Shown here: piece after piece, positions 1-9,190 of the stretch
Layout: each line of letters begins with the position of its first letter
How positions within the stretch are numbered: the first letter of the stretch is position 1
NCBI RefSeq assembly: GCF_900230195.1
Contig: NZ_OCNE01000007.1
Location: 1 to 64,000, forward strand
Length of the DNA stretch: 64,000 nt
Source of the DNA: Streptomyces zhaozhouensis
GTDB lineage: Bacteria > Actinomycetota > Actinomycetes > Streptomycetales > Streptomycetaceae
Direction: 5' to 3'
The notes under the pieces: model-generated
The model's input: only the letters and a program-made list of their open reading frames with translations
What the model was told of the DNA's origin: nothing
Databases searched by the model: none
Made by a program: the position numbers and the translations under genes

Positions 1-3000
1 GAGTCGGTGCGTTACGCGGACGCGGTGTCGGTGATGGAGGAGCAGGGGGTGCGGACGTTCGTGGAGATCGGCCCCGACGCCGTCCTCACCGCGCTCAACC
101 GGCGGATCCTCGCCGACCGGCCCGGCACCCACACCGTCACCCTGCAACGAGGCGACCGCCCCGAGGAGCGTGCCCTCGTCGAGGGCCTGGCCGCGCTCCG
201 GCTCAGCGGCGCGGACGTCGACTGGGAGGCGTTCTTCGCCGGCACCGGCGCCCGCCGGGTCCCGCTGCCCTCCTACGCCTTCCAGCACCGCCGGTACTGG
301 GTGGAGGCGCCGGCGGCGACCGCCGACCCCACCGGGCTCGGCCTCGACCGCGTCGCGCACCCGCTGCTCGGCACGGCGCTGCCGCTGGGCGACAGCGGCG
401 AGACGCTCCTCACCGGCACCCTCTCCGCCCACACCCACGCCTGGCTCGCCGCGCACACGGTGGGCGGCGAGCCCGTCGTCCCCGGCGCCGTCCTCGCCGA
501 GCTGGCGATCCGCGCCGGCGACGAGACGGGCTGCCCCGTCGTGGAGGAACTGACCCTGGACGAGCCGCTGGTGCTCCCCGCCGGGGGCTCGCTGACGCTC
601 CAGTTGAGGGTGGGCGCCGCCGACGCCGACGGCCGGCGCGCGCTGACCGTGCACTCCCGGCTCGGCGACGCCGGCGCCTCGTGGCTGCGCCACGCCCACG
701 GCCGCCTCGGCGCCGGCCCGCTCACCGCGGGCCCGCCCGCCACCGGGCCGAACGCCGCCCGCGACTGGCCGCCCGCCGGCGCCGAGCCCGTCGACCTCGA
801 AGCGTCGCGCGCACGCCTCGCCGCCGAGGGCACCGCCCACGACCAGGGCACGGCCGTCCTGACCGGGGCCTGGCGCCACGCCGGCGGACTCCTGGCCGAG
901 GCGCGGCTGACGGACGAGGCGGCACAGAGCGCCGACGCGTTCGGCATCCACCCCGCGCTGCTCGACGCCGCCCTGCGCCCCGCGCTCGGCCCGCTGCCCG
1001 CCACCACCCGCTGGACCGGCGTGCGGCTGCACGCCACCGGCGCGCGGGAGGTGCGCGCGACGCTCACCCCGCGGCCCGAGCCCGGCAGTTACGCGCTGCG
1101 GCTGACCGACCCGGCCGGCCAGCCGGTCGCCGACGTCGCCCGCCTGACCCTCGGCACGCTCGCCCCCGAGGCGCTCACCGCCGCCAGGACCCGCGACCAC
1201 GACGCGCTCTTCCACGTCGCCTGGACGTCCAGGCCGCTCGCGCCCGCGACCCTGCGCTGGGCCGAACTCGCGCCGGACGCCGGCGCGTCCGAGCTGGCGG
1301 CCCTCGCCGCCGCCGTCGCGGCCGGCGCCGAGATCGACGCCGTGCGGGTACGCCTCGCCTCCCCCGCCGGCGCCGCGCCCCCCGAGTCGACGCACGCCAC
1401 CGTCGGGCGGGCCCTGGAGCTGGCGCGGCTCTGGCTGGCCGAGGACGCGCTGCACGGCGTCCCGTTGACCGTGCTCACCAGCGGCGCCGTGTCCACCGCC
1501 GACGGCGAGGACCTCACCGACCTCGGCGCCGCCGCGGCCTGGGGCCTGCTGCGCTCCGCGCAGTCCGAGGCCCCGGGCCGGATCGTCCTCGCCGACGCCC
1601 CCGACCCGGCGGCGCCCGGCGTGGAGGCCGCCCTGTCCGCCCTGGTCGCCTCCGGCGAACCCCAGGGCGCCGTGCGGGAGTCGGCGCGGGTGCTGCTGCC
1701 CCGGCTGGTGCGCCAGGAGCGGCCGGCCGCCACGGCGGCACCCGACTGGGACCCCGAGGGCACCGTGCTGGTCACCGGCGGCACCGGCACCCTCGGCGGG
1801 CTGTTCGCCCGGCACCTGGTGCGGGCACACGGCGTCCGGCATCTGCTGCTGCTCAGCCGGCGCGGCCCCCAGGCGCCGGGCGCCGCCGAGCTGCGCGCCG
1901 AACTGGCCGCGCTGGGCGCCTCGGTGACCGTCGCCGCCTGCGACGTCTCCGACCGGGGCGCCCTCGCCGGCGCGCTCGCCTCGATCCCCGCGGCGCACCC
2001 GCTGCGCGGCATCGTGCACACCGCGGGCACCCTCGACGACGGCGTGATCGGCGCGCAGACCCCCGAGCGGCTGGCCCGGGTGCTGCGGCCCAAGGCCGAC
2101 GCGGCCTGGCACCTGCACGACCTGACCCGGGAGACGGAGCTGACGGCGTTCGTGGTCTTCTCCTCGGTCGCCGCGGCCGTCGGCGGCCCCGGCCAGTCGA
2201 CCTACGCCGCCGCCAACGGCTTCCTCGACGCGCTGGCCCGCCACCGGGCCGCCCGTTCCTCGGCCGCCACCTCCCTCGCCTGGGGCCTGTGGGCGCAGGC
2301 GTCCGAGCTCACCGGAAACCTCACCGAGACCGACCTCGCGCGGATGGCCCGCGGCGGCTTCCCCCCGGTGGCCACCGCGCAGGGCCTGGCCCTCTTCGAC
2401 CTCGCCCTGCGCGGCGGCCGGCCCGACACGGTCGCCACCCCGCTGGACCTGGCCGCGCTCCGCGCACAGCCCCGCGTTCCCGCGCTGCTCGGCGCCCTCG
2501 TCCCCGCCCCGCGCCGGGGCGCCGCCCACGGCTCGGCCGCCCAGGGCCCCTCGCTCGCCGAGCGGTTGACCGCCCTGGACGACGCCGGGGAGCGCCACGA
2601 CGCGGTGCTGGCCGCCCTGCTGGAGGAGACCGCCCGGGTGCTGGGCCGCTCGGGACCCGAGGGCATCGCGCCCGACCGGCTCTTCCCCGAGCTGGGCCTC
2701 GACTCGCTCACCTCGGTCGAACTCCACGACCGGGTCTCGGCCCTCACCGGCCTCACCCTCCCGGCCACCCTGGTCTTCGACCACCCGACCCCGGGCGACC
2801 TCGCCGCCCACCTGCTCACCGTGCTGGCCCCCGACGACGCGACGGATCCGGCCGCCGACACCGTCGACCACGCGGCCGACATCCGCCTCGACGACGACAT
2901 CAGGCCGGCAGCCGAGGTGGTCCGCACCGTCGACGACCCGCGGGAGATCCTGCTCACCGGGGCCAGCGGCTTCCTCGGCGCCTTCCTGCTCCGCGACCTG

Positions 3001-4038
3001 ATGCGCACCACGCGCGCCCGCGTCCACTGCCTGGTGCGCGGCGCGGACGAGACAGCCGCCCGCGCCCGGCTCCGCGACAGCCTGGAGTGGTACCGGGTCC
3101 TGGACGACATCGACGAGGAACGGCTCACCGTCGTGGTCGGCGACCTCGCCGCGGAGCGACTCGGGCTGTCCGAGGAGCGGTTCGACACCCTGGCCCGCAC
3201 CGTCGACGCGGTCTACCACGCCGGCGCCTCCGTCCACTGGCTCAAGCCGTACCGGGCGCTGCGCGACGCCAACGTGCGCGGCACCCGCGAGATCCTGCGG
3301 CTCGCCGCCCGGCACCGCACCGTCCCCGTCCACCACGTCTCCACCGTCGGCGTCTTCGACGGGCCCGTCACCCCGGGTGTGCCGCTGCGGGTGACCGACC
3401 CGACCGGCCCGGCCGAGGCGCTGCCCAGCGGCTATCTGCGCAGCAAGTGGGTCGCCGAGCAGGTGGTCGACCTGGCCAGGGAGCGCGGCCTGCCCGTCTC
3501 CGTCTACCGCGTCGACGTCATCTCCGGCGATCAGAAGAACGGCGCCTGCCAGACCCGTGACTTCGTCTGGCTCAGCCTCAAGGGCCTGATCCAGGCCGGG
3601 TCGGTGCCCGCGTCCTCCGGCGGCCGGTTCCACCTGCTGCCCGTGGACTACGTCAGCGCCGCGATCCTGGGCGTCTCCACCCGCCCGGCCGGCGCCGGCG
3701 GCACCTACCACCTGTTCAACGACAGCTCGTTGAGCCTCGCCGACTGCGTGGGCCACCTGCGGCGGCTCGGCTACCCGCTCACCGAGGCCGAGCCGGAACG
3801 CTGGCGGGAGGCGGTGCGCGCCGACCGGGACAACGCGCTGCTGCCGCTGCTGCACGCGTTCGAGCTGATGACCACGGACACCGACGCGTTCTACCCCGTG
3901 CTCGACACCGGCGAAACGGAGGCCGCCCTGGAGGGCACCGGCATCGTCTGCCCGCCGCTGACCGGTGAACTCTTCGCCAGGTACGTGGAGTTCTTCGTGC
4001 GGGAGGGACACTTCCCGCCGCCCCCGGCGCGGGGCTGA
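1..4038 (+). CDS. Type I PKS, last module: (AT)-DH-KR-ACP-thioester reductase; 5' end outside window
   Basis: The reading frame is open from base 1, so the true start lies upstream. Domains in order: the C-terminal end of an acyltransferase (to about base 300, ending in the usual post-AT linker YAFQHRRYW); a dehydratase with HxxxGxxxxP near base 450 and HPALLDAAL near 955; a ketoreductase with GGTGTLGG near 1775, an LDD motif (B-type) near 2030 and the catalytic Tyr near 2203; an acyl carrier with GLDSL, Ser codon at 2704; and a terminal reductase with GASGFLG near 2955 and YLRSK near 3433. The terminal reductase is a short-chain-dehydrogenase type known from NRPS/PKS off-loading. The inferred product is released as an aldehyde or alcohol rather than an acid. 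No enoylreductase is present, so a double bond would remain where DH and KR act. Acyltransferase specificity cannot be read because its core is missing. Confidence 0.93.
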   Translation, partial: ESVRYADAVSVMEEQGVRTFVEIGPDAVLTALNRRILADRPGTHTVTLQRGDRPEERALVEGLAALRLSGADVDWEAFFAGTGARRVPLPSYAFQHRRYWVEAPAATADPTGLGLDRVAHPLLGTALPLGDSGETLLTGTLSAHTHAWLAAHTVGGEPVVPGAVLAELAIRAGDETGCPVVEELTLDEPLVLPAGGSLTLQLRVGAADADGRRALTVHSRLGDAGASWLRHAHGRLGAGPLTAGPPATGPNAARDWPPAGAEPVDLEASRARLAAEGTAHDQGTAVLTGAWRHAGGLLAEARLTDEAAQSADAFGIHPALLDAALRPALGPLPATTRWTGVRLHATGAREVRATLTPRPEPGSYALRLTDPAGQPVADVARLTLGTLAPEALTAARTRDHDALFHVAWTSRPLAPATLRWAELAPDAGASELAALAAAVAAGAEIDAVRVRLASPAGAAPPESTHATVGRALELARLWLAEDALHGVPLTVLTSGAVSTADGEDLTDLGAAAAWGLLRSAQSEAPGRIVLADAPDPAAPGVEAALSALVASGEPQGAVRESARVLLPRLVRQERPAATAAPDWDPEGTVLVTGGTGTLGGLFARHLVRAHGVRHLLLLSRRGPQAPGAAELRAELAALGASVTVAACDVSDRGALAGALASIPAAHPLRGIVHTAGTLDDGVIGAQTPERLARVLRPKADAAWHLHDLTRETELTAFVVFSSVAAAVGGPGQSTYAAANGFLDALARHRAARSSAATSLAWGLWAQASELTGNLTETDLARMARGGFPPVATAQGLALFDLALRGGRPDTVATPLDLAALRAQPRVPALLGALVPAPRRGAAHGSAAQGPSLAERLTALDDAGERHDAVLAALLEETARVLGRSGPEGIAPDRLFPELGLDSLTSVELHDRVSALTGLTLPATLVFDHPTPGDLAAHLLTVLAPDDATDPAADTVDHAADIRLDDDIRPAAEVVRTVDDPREILLTGASGFLGAFLLRDLMRTTRARVHCLVRGADETAARARLRDSLEWYRVLDDIDEERLTVVVGDLAAERLGLSEERFDTLARTVDAVYHAGASVHWLKPYRALRDANVRGTREILRLAARHRTVPVHHVSTVGVFDGPVTPGVPLRVTDPTGPAEALPSGYLRSKWVAEQVVDLARERGLPVSVYRVDVISGDQKNGACQTRDFVWLSLKGLIQAGSVPASSGGRFHLLPVDYVSAAILGVSTRPAGAGGTYHLFNDSSLSLADCVGHLRRLGYPLTEAEPERWREAVRADRDNALLPLLHAFELMTTDTDAFYPVLDTGETEAALEGTGIVCPPLTGELFARYVEFFVREGHFPPPPARG

Positions 4039-4049
4039 CGGCACGGCGA

Positions 4050-4092
4050 ACGGGCCGCCGGCCGCCCCCTCGGGGGACGGCCGGCGGCCCGT
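4050..4092. terminator. Strong hairpin between convergent genes
   Basis: Fifteen bases (4050-4064) pair perfectly with 4078-4092, and the loop itself contains a CCCCC/GGGGG stem at 4065-4076. It lies 12 bases after the PKS stop and 17 bases before the stop of the opposing flavoenzyme gene, so it probably ends transcription from both sides. Confidence 0.75.
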
Positions 4093-4108
4093 TTCGCACG
4101 GGGCTGGG

Positions 4109-5284
4109 TCAGAGGATCTCGGTGCCCGGGTCGAGGCCCAGCAGCACCCGGCCCTGCACCTCCAGATTGGTGTGCACCTGGGCCAGCGCGTGCAGCGTGA
4201 AGCCGAGGATGTCGCGGTGGTACCGCTGGAACGGGACGCTGCGCTTGATCACCGAGGCGCCGCTGAGCGCGTACAGCAGCTCCACGGCCTCCTTCGCCAT
4301 CTCGGCGGCGAACGCGGTCTGTCCGCGGACCCGCGCCTTCTCCGCGTTGGTCGGCGCGCCCCCGGCGTCGGTGCGCTCCTGGAGCAGCGCGATGACCCGC
4401 CCGTTGAGCGCGGCCCCCGCCTCGATGCGGTTGGCCGCCGCCGCCACCTGCTGCTGCGTCAACGGGTGCTGCCGCTGGTCCTCCCACGAGGTGTAGGTGA
4501 TGCCGCGCCCCGGTATCCGCTCCAGGAAGTGCTGGTAGGCGCCGCGCGCGATGCCCGTGGCCATCGAGGCGTACAGCGCCATGATGAACGAGACCAGTCC
4601 GTACTCGCGCCCCGGGATCCCCGCGTTCCACCGCTCACCGGTCTCGCCGACGGTGGCCCCGCCGTAGGAGACGGTGCGCCGGAGCGGGACGAAGACCTTC
4701 TCGGCGACGGTGGTGGCGCTGCCCGTGCCGCGCCCGGCCGAGACGTCCCAGTCGTCGACGATGGACAGCTCCCGCATCGGGACCAGCGCGAAGACCTCCT
4801 CCTCGCCGCCGTCCTCGTGCTCGACGACGGAGGCCAGACAGTTCCAGTCGGCGTGGTGGCAGCCCGAGTTGTAGCTCCAGCGGCCGTCGAGCACATAGCC
4901 GCCGTCGACGGGCCTCAGCCGGCCGGTCGGAGCGAACCCCAGCGACACCCGGACCGACCCGCCGTCGAAGACCTCCTTCTGCGTCTCGTCCGGGTACAGG
5001 CCGGCCATGACGGCGCCGGTGAGCCAGATGGTCATGTTCCAGCCGGACGACGGGCAGGCACTGGCCACCTCGCTCACCACCTCGGCGTGCTCGGCCAGCG
5101 GACGGCCGAGGCCGCCGAAACGTTCGGGCACCGCCATGCGGAACACCCCGGCCTGGTCGAGAAGCCTGACCGTCTCCCGTGGCACCTGGCCACGTTCCTC
5201 GGCCTCCGCGCCGTGCGCCGCGATCACGGGAACAGCGGCGCGGACCAGGTCCAGAACCTCTGCCGTCTCCTGACGATCAGTCAT
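4109..5284 (-). CDS. Acyl-CoA dehydrogenase-like flavoenzyme (possible group D hydroxylase)
   Basis: The protein has 391 residues, the usual size of the acyl-CoA dehydrogenase fold. The N-terminal helical domain carries the RETVRLLDQAGVFRMAVPE and FGGLGRP segments, and ACPSSGWN fits the flavin-dependent hydroxylase branch (HsaA/HpaH-like) as well as true dehydrogenases. The ATG start is chosen because GGAGGG lies 5-6 bases upstream; longer in-frame starts have no such site. The gene is convergent to the PKS gene and probably tailors the polyketide, either by desaturation or by hydroxylation with a separate flavin reductase. The substrate cannot be told from sequence. Its promoter carries a SARP-type repeat array. 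Confidence 0.8.
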   Translation of the reverse strand: MTDRQETAEVLDLVRAAVPVIAAHGAEAEERGQVPRETVRLLDQAGVFRMAVPERFGGLGRPLAEHAEVVSEVASACPSSGWNMTIWLTGAVMAGLYPDETQKEVFDGGSVRVSLGFAPTGRLRPVDGGYVLDGRWSYNSGCHHADWNCLASVVEHEDGGEEEVFALVPMRELSIVDDWDVSAGRGTGSATTVAEKVFVPLRRTVSYGGATVGETGERWNAGIPGREYGLVSFIMALYASMATGIARGAYQHFLERIPGRGITYTSWEDQRQHPLTQQQVAAAANRIEAGAALNGRVIALLQERTDAGGAPTNAEKARVRGQTAFAAEMAKEAVELLYALSGASVIKRSVPFQRYHRDILGFTLHALAQVHTNLEVQGRVLLGLDPGTEIL

Positions 5285-5334
5285 GCGTCCCTCCGAACCG
5301 GTTGAGCCCGTGGATATCCGGGCTTTCCCCTCGG

Positions 5335-5388
5335 AAACTAGCCAGTTCCGCGCACCGGCCGGCCATCGCCCGGTCACTGCCCGGTCAC
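5335..5388 (-). promoter_or_regulatory. SARP-type operator: four 11-bp-phased repeats and a -10 element
   Basis: On the plus strand, 8-mers start at 5348, 5359, 5370 and 5381: CCGCGCAC, CCGGCCAT, CCGGTCAC and CCGGTCAC. The step is exactly 11 bases each time. Read on the minus strand they lead to a TAGTTT -10 element (5340-5335) after a 7-base gap. SARP activators bind direct heptamers spaced 11 bp apart and ending about 8 bp before the -10. The target is the flavoenzyme gene starting at 5284. Confidence 0.6.
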
Positions 5389-5540
5389 GCGAGCGGCCGC
5401 CCGGCGGCGGGGACGGCGACAGCGGCGCGGTACCGGTCAGGCGGGTGGTCGTCCCCGGCCCGGTGGCGGGTCGCTCGCGCGGTTCCCCGCGCCCTTCGGG
5501 CGCCGGTGGGCGGCCCGGGCGCGCCGGCAGGGCGCGCGCG

Positions 5541-8500
5541 TCAGTCCGCCGCGTCGCGCAGCGCCCGCGCCTCGCCCGCCTCCGGGAGGCCGAGGCGGGT
5601 GAAGATCTCCTCCGCCTCCGTCAGATGGACCGCCGCCTCCCCGCCCTGCCCCAGATCGGCCAACGCCCGGCCGAGGGCGACCAACGCGTGCCCGCGCACC
5701 CGCTCCGAGCAGCCGTCCGACGCGCGCGCGACGCCCCGCGCCGCCGCGTCCGCCGCCTCCGTCGGGCGCCCCAGGGCCCGCAGCGTGTCCGCGAGCAGAT
5801 GGTGCGCCTGGGCCTCCCGTTCCCGCAGCCCGAGGGTGCGGCTCAGCCGCAGGCACTCCATGTACCGCCCGACGGCCTCCTCGTAGCGCCCCAGCTCGTG
5901 CAGCGAGAGCCCCAGCACGACCAGCGCGTACGCCAGCCCCTGCGAGTCGGACGAGGCCCGCAGCGTCGCGACCGCCTCCTCGCACACCGCCCTGGCCTCC
6001 TCCGCCCGGCCGCCCCGCAGCCTGGCCAGCGCCGCGTTCAACGTCGCCACCAGCTCCCCGGAGCGCTGCCCCAGCCGGCGGGCCAGCGGCGCCGCCTCCT
6101 CCAGATGCTCGGCGGCCTCCTCGTAGTCGTGCGCGAAGAGCGCGATGAGACCGAGGTCGTTCAACACCTGGCAGAGGATCAGCAGATCCTCCGTCGCCCG
6201 GCAGTTGATCTCCGCGATCCGCAGGTGTTCCCTGGCCTCCGTCAGCAGCGTGCGCTGCACCGCGATGTTCCCGCACAGGAAGTGCGCCCGGCCCACGGTG
6301 TGCTTGTCGTCCAGCGCCTCCGCGGCCTCCGCGAGCGCGGAGGCGGCCTGCGCCAGCCGTTCCCGCTGCACGTGGGGGCCGAAGGCGGTGAGCGCGATCA
6401 GCAGGCCGACCGCCTTGCGCACCGTGTCGGCGCCCACCGGCTCGGACGCGGCGGCCAGCGCGGCGCGCGCCTCGCGGGCCACCTCCAGCACGGCCGTGAA
6501 CGCGCCCCTCGCCTCGGTCGCCACCCACTCGCGCGCCGCGCACGCGTCGTCGAAACGCATCCCGCTGCTGCGGCTCGGGCCGATCGCGTGGCTGATCCGG
6601 TCGCCCGGCACCACGTGCCGGAACGCGTGCGCCGTCGTCGCCACCAGGAAGTCGATCAACCGGTCCAGCGCGCACAGCCGTTCGGCGGCCGACGTCTGCT
6701 GCTGGCCGAACGCGCGCAGCAGCCCGTGGCACCGGTAGCGCCCCGGCTGCGAGGTCTCCAGCAGCGAGGCGTCGACCAGCGACTCCAGCTGCGCCTCCGT
6801 CTCGTTCTCGTCGAGCCCCAGCACGGCGGAGGCGGCCGGCAGCCCGATCTCCGGGTCGCAGACGGTGGCGATCAGCCGGAACGCCCTGGCCTGCTCCGCG
6901 CTCAGCTGCTGGTAGCCGATCTCGAAGACCGCCTCGACGGCCAGGTCGCCGGCGCGCAGCTCGGAGAGCCGGCGGCGTTCGTCGGCCAGCCGGGCGCTCA
7001 GCGCCGCCGCGCCCCAGTGCGGCCGGGACGCCAGCCGGGAGGCCGCTATCCGCACCGCCAGCGGCAGCAGCCCGCACCGGTGGACCAGCTCCACCACGGC
7101 CGACAGGTCCCGGTTGACGCTGGCGGGTCCCGCGACCCGCTCCACCAGCGCCACCGCCTCGTCCGTGCGGAAGCCCGTCAGGTCGACCCGGGCCGAGGTC
7201 GGCAGGCCCCACAGCCGGGCCCTGCTGGTCATCAGCACCGCGCAACTGGCCGTGCCGGGCAGTATCTGGTTGATCTGGGCCGTGTCCCGCACGTTGTCCA
7301 GGACGATCAGCACCCGCTTGCCGTTGAGCAGGGAACGCAGCAGCCCGGCGCGGTCGTCCACGTTCTCCGGCACGGCGCGCGCGGCCACGCCCAGCGCGGT
7401 GAGGAAGCTGCTCAGCACCAGTCCGGGCGCCGTCGCGTCGTGCTGGGTGCCGCGCATGTCCGCGTAGAGCTGGCCGTCCGGGAAGCGCTGCCGCACCTCG
7501 TGCGCCGCGCGCACGGCCAGCGCGGTCTTGCCGACGCCGCCCATCCCGGTGATCAGCACCACCGGCGGCGCGTCGTAGCGGTGGGTGACCAGCGCCCGGG
7601 TCAACGTGCCGAGCGCGGTGACCCGACCGGTGAAGTCGACGGCACCGTTGGGCAGTTGGGCGGGGACCGGGGCGCCGACGGTGAACGCGGGCGCCTCGTC
7701 GCCTTCCGCGGCGTGGGCGGCCCGCTCCCCGGCCTCGGACGCGACCGGCTCGGGGGCGATCGCCCGCCACGGCTCGGCGGCCTCCTCGACGGGGAACGCG
7801 GCACCGGACTCCGCCGGGGCGAGGGCGACCTGTTCGCGCCCGCGCGCCTCCGACTGCGGTGTGGCGGGGTCGTCGAGGAGCAGCCGCTGGTAGAGGTCGC
7901 GCAGCTCCAGGCTGGGCTCCACGCCCAACTCCTCGACCAGGCGCTCCCGCAGCCGGTGGTAGGCGGCCAGCGCGTCGGCGAGCCGACCCGTGGAGTGCAG
8001 GGCCCGCATGTGGAGCGCGTGAAAGCGCTCCCGCAGCGGGTGGGCGCTCGCCAGCGCGCCCAGCTCCGGCACCGCGAGCGCCGGAGCGCCCTGGCGGAGC
8101 AGCACCTCGAAGTGCTCCTCCAGCAGCGTCAGTCGCAGCTCCCCGAGGCGCTGGCGCTGCTGCTCGGCGTGGGGACCCGGCACCCCGGCTAACGGTTCGC
8201 CGCGCCACAGCGCGAGGGCCTGCCCGATCTGCTCGCCGGCCTTCGCCAGGCGTCCCGCCGACCGGTGCTCCACCGCCTGGGACGCCAACTGCTCCGCCCA
8301 GAGCGCGTCCACGTCCCTGCGGGCCAGCGCCAGTCGGTAGCCGTCGCCCACGGAGATCAGGGTTCTCGGCTTCGTCCGGCTCTCCGCGAGGGCCTGCCGC
8401 AGCCGCCAGGCGTAGGTCCTGATCGTGGCCGGCGCGGAGTTGGGCGACGTGGGGCCCCACACCGCGTCGATGAGTTCCTGGAGCGAGGCGGCCCGCCCGG

Positions 8501-8618
8501 CACGCAGCAGCAGCACCGCGAGCATCGCCTGTTGCTGCGGTGAGCCGACGCTGATGCTCTGCTGCCCCCGAGAGGCTCCCACGGGGCCCAGCGTGGCGAA
8601 CCGAACTGTCTGGGACAT
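5541..8618 (-). CDS. AfsR/SARP-family transcriptional activator with NB-ARC and TPR domains
   Basis: The protein has 1025 residues. Residues about 5-95 form an OmpR-like winged helix and are followed by a bacterial transcriptional activator domain to about 250 (ending LYQRLLLDD). An NB-ARC/STAND ATPase carries Walker A GMGGVGKTAL near residue 355, and tandem TPR helices occupy about 690-1010. The ATG at 8618 is preceded by GAAAGGAAG. This is the large AfsR layout, in which ATP binding and TPRs gate DNA binding. Its place beside a PKS gene and the 11-bp repeats in front of the flavoenzyme suggest it is the cluster-situated activator. It lies upstream of the flavoenzyme on the same strand with 256 bases between them. 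Confidence 0.92.
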   Translation of the reverse strand: MSQTVRFATLGPVGASRGQQSISVGSPQQQAMLAVLLLRAGRAASLQELIDAVWGPTSPNSAPATIRTYAWRLRQALAESRTKPRTLISVGDGYRLALARRDVDALWAEQLASQAVEHRSAGRLAKAGEQIGQALALWRGEPLAGVPGPHAEQQRQRLGELRLTLLEEHFEVLLRQGAPALAVPELGALASAHPLRERFHALHMRALHSTGRLADALAAYHRLRERLVEELGVEPSLELRDLYQRLLLDDPATPQSEARGREQVALAPAESGAAFPVEEAAEPWRAIAPEPVASEAGERAAHAAEGDEAPAFTVGAPVPAQLPNGAVDFTGRVTALGTLTRALVTHRYDAPPVVLITGMGGVGKTALAVRAAHEVRQRFPDGQLYADMRGTQHDATAPGLVLSSFLTALGVAARAVPENVDDRAGLLRSLLNGKRVLIVLDNVRDTAQINQILPGTASCAVLMTSRARLWGLPTSARVDLTGFRTDEAVALVERVAGPASVNRDLSAVVELVHRCGLLPLAVRIAASRLASRPHWGAAALSARLADERRRLSELRAGDLAVEAVFEIGYQQLSAEQARAFRLIATVCDPEIGLPAASAVLGLDENETEAQLESLVDASLLETSQPGRYRCHGLLRAFGQQQTSAAERLCALDRLIDFLVATTAHAFRHVVPGDRISHAIGPSRSSGMRFDDACAAREWVATEARGAFTAVLEVAREARAALAAASEPVGADTVRKAVGLLIALTAFGPHVQRERLAQAASALAEAAEALDDKHTVGRAHFLCGNIAVQRTLLTEAREHLRIAEINCRATEDLLILCQVLNDLGLIALFAHDYEEAAEHLEEAAPLARRLGQRSGELVATLNAALARLRGGRAEEARAVCEEAVATLRASSDSQGLAYALVVLGLSLHELGRYEEAVGRYMECLRLSRTLGLREREAQAHHLLADTLRALGRPTEAADAAARGVARASDGCSERVRGHALVALGRALADLGQGGEAAVHLTEAEEIFTRLGLPEAGEARALRDAAD

Positions 8619-9190
8619 GTCTTCCTTTCACGGGGCGCGTGTCCTGGCGCGCCTCGCATGGTGTCTCCTGCCCACGGCGGCGGGCGAGTTGGCCTGGGAC
8701 TCCCGTGTCCGGTCAACGGGTCGGTCGGGCTGACCTGTGGGGGATGTCGCGTCCTGGAAGACGGTCGTGCGGGTCCCTCCCCTTCTCGGCGTGCCCTTCC
8801 GACGAGTGCCCTCGTCCGCCGCCCCCGTCGACCGGGGTCCCCGCGCCCGTCGTCCCGCCGACGCGAGGACGCCGACCGTCCCGGGAAGGGGGCGGCCTGG
8901 CGGGCCGATCGAGGACACCTGCCCGTGTTCGGCGAACAGATGACGCTTTGTCGACTACCGTACCAACCAACAATATGTCACTCGGCGCCACAGAGACGTT
9001 GGGTGACAGCGTGTGACAATGCGGGCGGCGCCAACCGGACGTGAGCGCGCCGCCCCCGCCGTTCGTCGCGCTCCGTGGCGAAGCCCCACGGGCGGCCGGA
9101 ACACCGCCGGCGCGGCCCGGGGCGGCGGGCCCGGCTATCCGGCGCTCGTCACGTTCGGGCGGCTCCGGGGGGTCTGCTAGTGTCCGGCGC
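8619..9190. other. Divergent intergenic region, no gene
   Basis: This 572-base stretch separates the SARP gene from the nucleotidyltransferase gene. No ORF with convincing codon use was found. A less GC-rich patch lies at about 8940-9020. In it TGTCAC (8976-8981) faces GTGACA (9003-9008), and a second GTGACA lies at 9013-9018, which could be operator half-sites. A sequence TGCTAGTGT just before the gene at 9191 can serve as an extended -10 of a leaderless promoter. Confidence 0.4.

Noticed and set aside
681..3560. Open frame of 959 codons overlapping the PKS gene on the same strand
   Set aside because: It is a shifted-frame shadow made almost wholly of Arg, Pro, Ala and Gly. PKS motifs are in the other frame.
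5489..5503. GCGCCC-TTC-GGGCGC hairpin after the SARP gene
   Set aside because: The stem is only 6 bp in a region where such short repeats are expected by composition, so it is not listed as a terminator.
5283..8192. Open frame of 969 codons antisense to the SARP gene
   Set aside because: The translation is low-complexity Arg/Gln/Gly without any family pattern. The opposite strand encodes a complete AfsR-type protein.
8976..9018. TGTCAC/GTGACA repeats as a SARP autoregulatory box
   Set aside because: The two direct copies are 10 rather than 11 bases apart and no suitable -10 follows, so SARP binding is not supported.
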